This document shows positions 29,279 to 39,800 of a stretch of DNA of 64,000 bases, one piece after another. The notes beneath the pieces were generated by a model that ran no database searches, was not told the origin of the DNA, and saw only the letters and a program-made list of their open reading frames with translations. Positions within the stretch are counted from its first letter, which is position 1. Each line of letters starts with the position of its first letter. Made by a program: the position numbers and the translations under genes. The stretch comes from Apodemus sylvaticus (taxonomy: Eukaryota; Chordata; Mammalia; Rodentia; Muridae), in assembly GCF_947179515.1 (NCBI RefSeq), contig NC_067472.1, positions 178,140,078 to 178,204,077 on the forward strand, given 5' to 3'.

Positions 29279-29463
29279 TTTTTTTTTTTTTTTTTTTTTT
29301 TTAGTTTTTTTGGATTTGGTTTTTTTTGAGACAGGGTTTCTCTGTATAGCCGTGACTGTCCTGGAACTCACTCTGTAGACTGGGCTGGCCTCAAACTCAG
29401 AAATCCACCTGCCCCTGCCTCCCAGAGTGCTGGGATTACAGGCGTGAGGCACCACCGCCTGGC
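29279..29463 (-). mobile_element. B1 SINE, reverse, with long T-run
   Basis: T20+ tail complement, 'gagacagggtttctctgtat' to 'cgtgaggcaccaccgcctgg'. Young-looking. Confidence 0.95.
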
Positions 29464-29591
29464 CTGACTTAGCTTTTTAAAAATGGAATCTGGGGATTGA
29501 ACTCGCATCTTCATATGTATGCAGCAACAATCGCTTTCCCCTTTGAACTATCTCCCTAGCATCAAGCTTACTTTTAAAACTGGATGCTGTG

Positions 29592-29787
29592 GCCGGGCGG
29601 TGGCGCACGCCTGTAATCCCAGCACTCTGGGAGACAGAGAACCTCAGGCGGATTTCTGAGTTTGAGGCCAGCCTGGTCTTCAGAGTGAGTTCCAGGACAG
29701 CCAGGACTACACAGAGAAACCCTGTCTCGACAAAAACCAAATCCAAAAACCAAAAAAAAAAAAAAAAAAACAAAAACAAAAAAACAA
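29592..29787 (+). mobile_element. Young B1 SINE with 16-base target duplication
   Basis: Body from 'gccgggcggtggcgcacgcc' to 'gaaaccctgtctcgacaaaa' and an A-rich tail, close to the B1 consensus. Flanked by AAAACTGGATGCTGTG at 29,576-29,591 and 29,788-29,803; the site TTTT|AAAA is an L1-endonuclease type target. Confidence 0.97.
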
Positions 29788-29803
29788 AAAACTGGATGCT
29801 GTG

Positions 29804-30499
29804 TGCACATTGTTTCCTAAACACCCATTCCCCTTCCCTCCTATTTCCACACTTTCTTGAAACCATAAGTCTCTTTGTTGCCATCTTGATTCTCTTTACT
29901 GGAAGATGAATACAACTGAATATGAACTCAAGCTATTTTGCTTTTTCAAAACTCAGCCATCAAAAAATTCACTTGTAAAATCATTTGGGTCGGCAGAGTC
30001 ATGGTTCAATTTTAACAGACTATTATTACCCCACTTCTTATTTGTTGCTGATGCGCAAAATGGCACTGATAGCTAACTCTCCCCGTGCTTCTGTGCCCTT
30101 TGTTTCAGTGCAATCACATGTAACCTAGAAGCACCATGTCTGTCTCAGGATACAAGATCAGAAAAGAGGAGTTAAAAAAAAACCCTATGCTGCCACAATA
30201 AAGTACAGGTGTGGGTAGAATCTGGCTTAGGAGGTAGGCCTTTTCCAGAATGTGGTCAGGTGGAAACGGTGCCAGGAAGACACAAGATCTGGGTGACCGA
30301 TTAGAACACTCTGTGATGATGCAAGTTAGACAGGTATTGATATAGGAGAGACCCAACATAAGTGCTGTGATGGAGGCTGCTAGCTGGCCCAAGGGGAATG
30401 GAGAGCAGGGCTTGCTGGCAGGCAATAGTGATAAAGACTTGGCTTGCATGCAGTCACTCCATCGCTTGGGGGTGCGGGGGACACAAGTCAAACCCTGAA
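29804..30499. other. Intergenic DNA before Tdrd12
   Basis: Unique-looking DNA with no recognised repeat or exon. Confidence 0.4.
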
Positions 30500-30559
30500 C
30501 AGGTTAGGTTGCACTTGGGGAGAGGAACCAAGAGTCCTTCTTAGCCCTGTAGTTCACCG

Positions 30560-30834
30560 CCCAGCCTGAGGGTGGCGCCGTGCGCAGCCAGGCCGTTATC
30601 CAGGCCGTTGGTGCGCAGGTACTTTCTAGCCCTCTGGAGGCCTGTGCGCAGGCGCGGGCTGAGGGCGGGCCGTTAAGAGTGCGTGCGAGGGGCTTGCGAA
30701 GGCTGCCAGAGCTCGAGCTCCCAGGCCAGGTCAAAGCGGCTCCCTTGTTGGTGGTGAGGGACGCTCACTCTCACTCTGTGTGCTGTGCGGCTGTGAGTTC
30801 CTCTGTGAGAGAAGGGCCAGGAAGCGTCTGCGGG
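30560..30834 (+). promoter_or_regulatory. Tdrd12: Tdrd12 promoter/5' UTR, CpG-rich, with MYB-like and NRF-1-like sites
   Basis: CpG density rises sharply from about 30,560 to 30,930. Three CCGTTR motifs, the core recognised by MYB proteins, lie at 30,593-30,598, 30,605-30,610 and 30,670-30,675. An NRF-1-like TGCGCAGGCGC lies at 30,645-30,655. A-MYB is known to drive many piRNA-pathway genes in mouse spermatocytes, so the cluster suits a germline gene; binding here is inferred. No TATA box was seen. Confidence 0.55.
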
Positions 30835-30858
30835 ATGCTCGAGGTCCTGGTGCTGAAG
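30835..30858 (+). CDS. Tdrd12: Tdrd12 coding exon 1 (8 codons)
   Basis: ATG then LEVLVLK, donor AAG|GTGAGG. Chosen because it joins in frame to IEDPGCFW of exon 2, giving the TDRD12 N-terminus. GC-rich, inside the CpG island. The frame continues into the intron, which is not coding. Confidence 0.88.
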
Positions 30859-33800
30859 GTGAGGAGTGCCCGAGGCCGTCCTCGAGGAGCTTCCCCACGT
30901 GCGGCAGCCATCTTGGGGCCCCAAAGCTCGGGTACCGTACTCTTGCTTTCAGATAAGCGAGTGACGCAGTTGCACACCCTGGCTGCCGATGCGGTGGCAA
31001 ATGCTAATATACTTCAAGCTATTCAGTATATGCATGCAGGAAAATCATAGTGAGTTCCGGGCCAGCCTAGGCTACATAGTGAGACCGTATCTAACAAACA
31101 CCTCCGCCCCAAATTAAATATTCATTGGTGAACCGACCAGTTACAGTTACATTTATTCTGTAAGCTTAGGCCTTGTAACCTTGGTAGGTACGGTCACTTA
31201 TTTATTTATTTATTTGTGTAATCCCCGTGGGAGTGCCTGAGCCATGGTGCACGTGTAGAGGTCAGAGGGCAACTGACCTGAGGATGGAACTCGGGTAGTC
31301 AGGCCTGTTGGCAATCACCTTTTACTGAGTCCTCCTACTGGTCCCGCTTATTTTAACAAATGCATTTAATTTTAGCTGCTTAACTCTGTAGCCCTGGCTT
31401 GCTTGGCACTCCAGGTACACCAAGATGGCCTTACAGGGATCAACCTGCCCTTTGCCTCTCCAGTGCTGTCATCAAAGTTGTGCACTACTGCACCCGGCAT
31501 GTCAAGCATCATTAAAACCTTACTTTTATTTTGTTTTCATGTGTCTGTGTCTGGGTATGTGCACACGAGTGCAGGAACCCTCCGACCGAGCTGGAGTTCC
31601 AGGCAGTTGGGAGTTGCCTCCCCAACCCCATGTAGGTGCTAGCAACTGATGAGAATGGATTTGGGGGCCTCTGCCAGAGCAATCAGTCACGTCCTCTTAA
31701 CCCCAGAGCAGCCTCTACAACCCATCAAGCATCTTTTCATGTGATTATTGGTCACCTATATTAGCTTCACTGGAAAACAAAAGTGTCACCTCAGGTCCTT
31801 TTTTTATTTTTGAGCTGTTCAGATTTATGGTGTAGTGGTTGAGTCTACATGTTCTCCTTACATTCTGAATTATCAGTCCCTTAACCTGAAAAGAGAGGCT
31901 TTACAGCAGGCAGGGAAAAGACATCAAGGTGAGGTAAGAATGAAACTAAGGCTCAGCCTGATTATAACCAGTGCTAGACCGAGACTTTTAGGACCTGGCC
32001 CATATCATTTAACTTCAGCCATGTTTGAGCATGGCACAGTTCTGGGGGTGGGTGGAAGTATTCCAATTACAATTAACTCAGTCTGAAGAGTCCAACAATT
32101 TATGACACGCTTAAGACATTGAGATTCTTTTGCACCTGGTTTCTTTCACAAGCATGGGTACTGTTGGCTCAGAGACAGTGCCCAAGATTTAGGATCTAGG
32201 GAGTTAGACTGAGGTAAACATAACACCCGTTGATGTTAGGGTTGGCCTGCATAGAGATAACACAGAAGTCACTTAGCTGTTTAAAGCACAAGTGACATCA
32301 TAAGAATAGATTTATTGTCTAAAAGCAGTGCTCAAGATTTAGAGGAAAGATCTGGGGTATGTATAAACATGAATTCTGGGAGATACCAGCAGAGTCTGTT
32401 TTATCAAAAGGCAAAGGGTCACCAGGTTGTAAAACTCCATCATTCCTGGCGTTCTAGGAGGAGCAGCTTTGTACCGTGTTCCATTGAATAGGTAAGCTGT
32501 GTGTTTAACCTTCTGGCTTCTCCAGTGCTTATCTTTTTTTTCCCTCTACAGAGGAGTGACTCTCCCCCCCCCCCCCCCACCCCATTCTGTGTTGTGCTGG
32601 TTACTTACAGTTGACACAACCAGAATTGATCATCTGGGAAAAGCATCTCAGTTAGGAATCAACTAGATCAAGCTGGCCTGTGGATGTGTGTGTTTGTTTT
32701 GACTGTTAATTGATGGGCCTCATTGAGGGCCTTAGCCTTCCCCAGGCTTGGCATCCTGGATTGTATAGTTGAAAAAGCTGGCTGAGCACAAACACGAAAG
32801 GATGCAGGTGTTCTCAGTCTGGGAGACTCACTCCTTTCGGTTCCAGCCTTGGTTTCACTTGCCTGCAGTAGTAGACTACAACTTGGAACTGTACGCCAGA
32901 TAGGCCCGTTCCTCCTTGCAGTGTTTTTGGTCGCAACCACAGAAAGGAGACTAGGACACATGGTTGACTGTTCCATTCACAGTTTCTCTGGAGTCATATG
33001 ATACAATTTTGATCAGTTTAGTAGTTTCCTTTTTTTGTTGCTGTGTTTGTTGTATCCAAGCAGCCAAGGCTTTTGGATAATGGAAGGCTTTTGTATTGTG
33101 TGTTTCTAAGAGTTTTATAGTCATACATCTCACAATTAGGCAATGATACCTTCAAGCTAGTTTTCTTTGGTCCCCCCTCCCCCATTTTTATTGCATTCAT
33201 GTTAATTAGGGAGTCACATGCTGTGGCATACCTGTGAAAGTTGCAGAGTTCATTCTCACATGTCTCCATGGATTTCAGAGACTGAGCTCAAGTTGCTAGG
33301 TTTCCCCAGCAAGTGAGCCATCCTGCCAGGCCCTGGAATTAATTTCTCTGTATGTTGCTAGTTCATCCTTTGGCATGAAGTACTCAGTTTCCCACCAATA
33401 GTTTTGGACAAGATAATCATTTCCCCTAGAATGACTTTGCTACCTTTGTCAGCTATTACTGGGCTACATTGTAAAGGAGGTAGCTCTGGGACTTTTATCC
33501 TTCTGGTCTGTATGTCTGGATTACAATAGCACCACACTGGATTATTGTGGTTTTGTAGTAAGTTTTGAAGTACGGTATGAGTTCCTCTAGCTAGTGTTGT
33601 TTTGATACAGTGTCTTCAGCTGAGACTGGTCCCTGTCTTCTTCAGGAGCCTGATCCTCCCCTCCATCTCAGGAGGGCTGGGATTACAGGTATGCACTACC
33701 ATGGTGAGTTTTATGTAGTGCTGGGGCTTGGACCTAGGATTCCGTATACAGCTAGACAAGCTGCCAATGACCAGCTTTGGCATCCAGGTGGTGGGTATAC

Positions 33801-36800
33801 TGAAGCAGCCTTGGGGGATCAGTGTTTAGAGATGCTGTCGGGTGGATTCAAATACCACCTACAGGGGCTACTGCCAAAGGCACTCAGTGATTAGAGAAGT
33901 TACTCAGCACTTTTTTTTTTTTTTTGGATTTGGTTCCCCACCCCTCCCCTGAGACAGGGTTTCTCTGTATAGCTCTGGCTGTCCTAGAACTCACTCTGTA
34001 GACCAGGCTGGCTTTGAACTCAGAAATCTGCCTCCCAGAGTGCTGGGATTACAGGCGTGTGCCACCACTGCCTGGCTGCTCAGCAGACTCTTATCTGAGG
34101 GAACAAAGTTTAATTTACTGGGGCTGGCACTCTCTGTGGCCAGTGGAAAAACTATGAATTCTTTTAACTCCTTGGGGCTGGCAAGAAAGAAGGATAGAGA
34201 ATTCACACATGTATACACACACACACTGAGTGGATGAAACAAAAGGCAGAGTACAATAACTTCATACACACAAATATATACAAATATACATATATGCATA
34301 CATATATGTGTATATATGTATATATATATATATTCACACATGCACACATACATACATAACTACAAACAGAAACACACATTTAAACATAGAATGGTTAGAG
34401 CAAAGCTCCAGCAAACAGGCTCCAAGCATTTTATACATACGTACATAAATATAATTGGTGGACGGAGCAAGCTCCAAGACACACCCAGACAAGCTTTACA
34501 TATATACATCCATACACAGTTGATGGATGGAAGGAACACTGTTCCAGCCCTCATTCATACAAACATTACACATACATAGCTGATGGGTGGAAGAATGCTC
34601 CAGCACACTTTTACATAAACCTTGAACATATATACACATACATGTTGTTGGATGGAAGGACCAGTGCTCTAACCCACCACACACATAAACCTTACACATA
34701 TACCTAGTTGATAAATGTTCCAACCCTCATCCTTTATTCTTCCATAACTTATATATCCCAGCAAACTCTTTCAAGCTGTATAAAATTACAATGTGATTAC
34801 ATTTCACTTTATTTTTCTTTTAGTGAATGGTTATGAAAAAGCAATGTGTTTTCCAATACCTTTACAAGAAATAGCATTATATGCTACAAGTAAAGAAAAC
34901 AAATTATTCTCCAAAACCCATATACGTTCATAACTGTGCAACTTGTTATAGATTAACAAAGTGTAAGCAAGCATGGTAATTTTTCAGCCAATTTTTCTTA
35001 CTGGCAGGTAACAATTTGAGGTTACAAAGAAAGGAGTAATTATTTTATTATTTATCTTTAAAAGTAATCTTGTGGGCTGGAGAAATGGCTCAGCTTAACT
35101 GATAAAAGGGCGCCTTTCTGACCTTGATTGTTCCCTAAGATCTCCTACATCAGAGCCAGTAGAGAAAATATCTCAACTTGGCTCCACTAACAGTTTTATT
35201 TTTCCAAATGTTTTCTAAGGGTGGTGGTCATTGCTGACAGTCTACATCTCTAAGTTCTTCCCTAGGGTGGTGATTGGATCATTTACCTGCTCCAGCAGCA
35301 ATGCCTGACAGAGATCAAACACTGTTACTGGGCGTGCCAGTGATATGACCCAGTGAGGGGCTGGAAGCTCCCTTAGAGTTTTCCTGTAATTCTTAGATTA
35401 GGAGGGATGTGAGGGCAGCAAGCAGAGCAGAACTCCACAACAGCATCAAGTCCTCATCAGGATGCACAGTCCTCAGGGCTGTGCCACCGCAGGGTTCCCT
35501 CATGTGGCTGTGGTAAACCTTGGCCACATTCCATGAGTTATAATGTTGCTCCTGCTGCATGACCCTAAGCAGCAATCATTTTACTAATTGGGCTACCATA
35601 CCCAGCACTTTAGCTTCTTTTCTTTAGATGTTTATTGGCTACTTAGGATCCCTTAAAATTTTGTTTACAAAAGCCATTAGGATCTGATTAATGATAAATA
35701 TTGACTGTAGATCAATATTAACACCTTAATTTATGTCAGTATTAAATCTTCCAATCCGCAAGTGTGGGTGAGCTTGTATGATTTTTCTTTATAAGAACCT
35801 GACTGTAGCCCTGGCTTGCAGTGTATGCCACAGAGTTACATCCCCAGTCCTGGGGTCACTGTCTAGTGACTTTTTCCTTGGCCATGTATCATGGTTTCAT
35901 TTCTTCATATGCCTAGTAACTGGCTTTACTGTTACTGGGCTTTGCTTTATCCCTTTGTTATTGCATTCAACATGGAGATATCTATGCTATTAAGTATATG
36001 ACTACAGACTATTCTGCAGTTGTAAATGCCCACAGTTATATTGAAACATCAAGTGGGTCACCTGGAAGGAAAGCTGGGGATGAAATAGAACAGGCTTGTG
36101 AGAGACAAGAGGAGCCAAGAGTTTACTGATCAAGGCTCAAAGTTTAATGGGGGGCTACAAATATATAGGCGTGTGTGTGTGTGTGTGTGTGTGTGGGGGG
36201 GGAACCCTTCCCCCAAAGGCAGGAAACTTGTCAGCAGAACCTGTTGATTGTTGCTCCGCAGGTGGCTAGTGCCTCTCCGGAAACTGCAGGTCCTTGAAGA
36301 ACAATGGGCTTCACCTTGGTCTGAGTGCTCCACCCTAGGTGGAGGGGATTATGGCTAACACCGGAGTTCCAGCTCTAAGGCTGGGAGAGGAACTTCACCT
36401 TGATCAATGTCAAGATCCTGCCAGGTGGCATGGCACCCCAATACTGTTCTCTATACTACATGCAGTAACAAAACCTGAATGACTGCTGTCCTTTCCCCAG
36501 TTATTATAAAAACCTTCAAATAGCCAAGCACGGTGGTGCACTCCTTTAATCCCAGTTATCAGGAGCTAGAAGCAAGTAGATCTTTGTGAGATTGAGGCCA
36601 GCCTGGTCTATACAGCTAGTTCTAGACTAGCCAAAATATATAGTGAAATCTTGTCTTTAAAAAGAAAAAAATCAAGCATTTATAAGAGTAAAAAAAAATT
36701 ACTTAACTTGTGTTCTTGCCTTCTGGTCTGTGGGATACAAAGTTGTGGTGTCTTCTTGACCCTCTCAGTAGGCAGAGGTAGGGTATGAATTTGAAAAATC

Positions 36801-39800
36801 AGTTGAAGTTTTAACTGATGTTTTTAATTCAAGTTTAATTTCTTTTTCATTTTTAGCTATTTCTGAAAATGGTCCTTTTGAGTTTTAAATTTTTATTTAT
36901 ATGTATCGTGGTTTGAGTAAAGGTGGCCTTCATAGGCTCATAGATATGAATGCTTGATCACCAGAGAATGGCACTATTTGAAATGATAGGGAGGTGAAAG
37001 GATAGAAAATAATACAGCCTAACTCTAATGACCCCAAGAAGTCAGAAGTTTAAAATGCTATCTCGCTTTGTTAGAAACTAGGTAAAAGGTCACATTTCAG
37101 AGCCCACCCTTGGTTTAGAGCTAGCAGAAAGGCCTTGAATAAGTGAATAAGTGGCCCCATAAGGTAACTGGAAATGGGCTAAGCTTATCTTGCTTCTGTA
37201 AATTGCTTACGCCATTATCCCTATGCAGGAGGAGTTCACGCAGCTATAGACATTCAAGAAAATAGGAAACTAATTGGTCCACTGAGCGTGGGCTCCGATA
37301 ATTTAACTGATTGGCCTAAAAACTATGGAGTGGTACAAATCAATTGGCTCGCATTTCGAGGGCTCTCCATGCTAAGAAATGATTGGTTTGTGATTCCTGG
37401 GCTTTGTCGTAAACTTATAAAAGCTGTCGCAATTTGGCACTCGTGGTCCATAGCCCTCTGGCCCTGCGCGGTGTGTGGCTGTGGAACCCAGAATTCTGGA
37501 ATAAAGAAATCCTCATGTTATTGCATCGAGACCGTTTCTTGCGAGGGATTTGGGTATCGCCTTCAGAGGCGTGGGGTGCTGGGGCACCCTCGGTTTTTGG
37601 AGGTCTTAAAGAGCCATGGCTTGTTAGAGGAAGTGTGTCACTGGAAGTGGGCTTTGAGATTTCCAAAGGCCCAAGAAGCCAAGCCCTGAAGTACTGCTAC
37701 CTGCAGATCTGGATGTAGAACTCAGCTACTTCTCCAGCACCATGTCTGCCTGCATGCCATCATGCTTCCTACTGTGATGACAATGGACTAATGAAACTAA
37801 GCCAGCCCCAATTAAATGCTTTCTATTATAAGAGTTGCTGTGGTCATGGTGTCTCTTCACAGCATTAGAACACTAAGACAGTATGTATCTGGGTGTGCAC
37901 CATGTGTGTACACTGAAGGGTCATAAAAAGAAAGGGGTTTAGGGACTGTGGCACGGCAGTGTGGGGGAAGGGGGTGCCTAGGCGGGCCCATGCTCAGGCA
38001 CCTCTTCCCCCTGAAGCACCACACGCACATAGACATGGTATAGAATAGAGTTTATTCAGGGCAGAGAATGGGAGGGAGGGAGGGAGAGGGAAGAGAGAGA
38101 GAAGAGAAGTGGAGGAGTGAAGGCCAGCCATGACCATGTGGAGAGAGGGGGGAGGGGAGGAGAGAGTGCCAAGAGGGAGAGCAATGAGAGCAAGGAGGAG
38201 CAAGTAGCCCCTTTTATAGTGGGCCAGGACTATGGGGCGGGGCATTCCTGGCTGTTGCCAGATAACTGTGGGGTGGAGCTTAGACAGAATACTACCATGC
38301 ACCGCGTGTGTGCTGCTATGCTAGCCTTGGAGGCTAGAGAAGAGCATCAGATCACTTGGAACTGGCCTTACAGGGCATTTTGAGCTACCTGGCTTGATTT
38401 CTAGGAATGAACTCAGGTCTTCTGGAGGAGGAGCAAGTGGTCTTAGCTTCTGACCTCTCTCCAGCCTTTTGTTGGTCTTTTAATTCCATTTTATTTATTT
38501 TGCATGTGTTTATGGCAATGGATGTGTGGAGGTCAGAGGATGATTTAACAGCTTGTGAACTTTCCTCCAGGCTCAGACAACCCAGGCGGCCAGCCACAGC
38601 TGCAGCCAGCCATAGCCGTGGCACCTTTACAGCTAACTGTAATTTTTTTATAATTTTAAAAATAATATATTCCAAGATAAATTCACATAGCTCTAACTTT
38701 GATCTCCTCCTCCACTCCTTCTTCCCTTTCTCTGGGTGATAATTTATATTTATTTGATTTATCTGTTATCCTCCTCCAGCTGTTTTGGGGGGGCGGATCA
38801 TGCTGAGAGTGGAATGCAGGGCCTTGCACATGCTAATTAAGAGCTCTGCCATTGAACTGCACCCCAGCCCCTCACTGCTGTTTTTCATTCCTCTTCCTTT
38901 CCTTCTCACTCCAGCCCATTTTTTGAGATGTGGAATTGTAGCTCACAGTGGCCCTTTAACTCACTGTGTAGCTATGGAGGATGATGAACCCCTGATCCTC
39001 CTCCCTGTACCTCCAAGGTGTGTGTCAGAATGTCCCATTTCTTGACATACTGCAAGTTAAAGTGTCATGCTAGGCAAGTGTGTTGCCAACTGAGCTACAT
39101 CTCCTGCCTCCATCTCCTTTTTTGATTAAATAATAGAATTTTCACCTGTACTGTATCCCGAGTGACTTTGGACCCAACTTGATGTCTCAGGATTTTCCCT
39201 GTCCAATTACATTAGTGCAGTGCAGAGAAGGTCTGTGATTGGACAGGGAAAGGAAGGCAGAGCTAGGAGTTAGACTGAGTATGAGTCAGAGGAGAGGGGA
39301 GAAGAATCGAGGCCACTGACATGAACCTGTGTGACATCTACCAGTCACAAGTAGTTATGATTTTACAAGTTAGAGATATCGGGATAAAGCTTTTATCATT
39401 TTCAGTTGGCTCTGAATTTACTGTATTGTCATCTTGTAAATTGGGATATTATTGATACCTAAATCTGACTGTTTAATTAAGCTTTAAGAGTTTTGATTTA
39501 CTTGGTTACTGGAATGTGGCCCACTGATTACAGGAGTTTATGGCAGAGAGGGAACACAACTGGGATGCTGTGGGAGCTAGCTTGGAGAGAATAGCTCCTT
39601 TAGGAGAACACACCAGGACATGGTGTTGTGGCCTGCCAGGCCAGTGCCTTGTATTAGAGCAGGAACATGGCCCCGTGGGGCAGGAGAGATGGTGGATCAT
39701 TTTTTTTTTTAATACTTCCTGCAACAACCTGACTGGGTGACAGTAGAATGAAGACAGGATAGATAGATACACAGACACAGAAATGAAAGGCTGGGATATG

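Noticed and set aside
30835..31050. Read-through of Tdrd12 exon 1 into a 156-codon frame starting at 30,580
   Set aside because: The frame runs over promoter, exon 1 and intron DNA without a domain; the 8-codon exon with GTGAGG donor joins correctly to exon 2.
34370..34735. CRISPR-like repeat array
   Set aside because: Units are degenerate and irregularly spaced in a mammalian intron; it is a minisatellite.
35393..35575. Minus-strand 60-codon frame with an AATAAA-like sequence downstream, suggesting a retrocopy
   Set aside because: I could not match it to any protein, and there is no A-tail or target duplication.
37288..37689. 133-codon open frame
   Set aside because: It lies in the solo LTR and runs into ORR1; LTRs of this type do not code for protein here.
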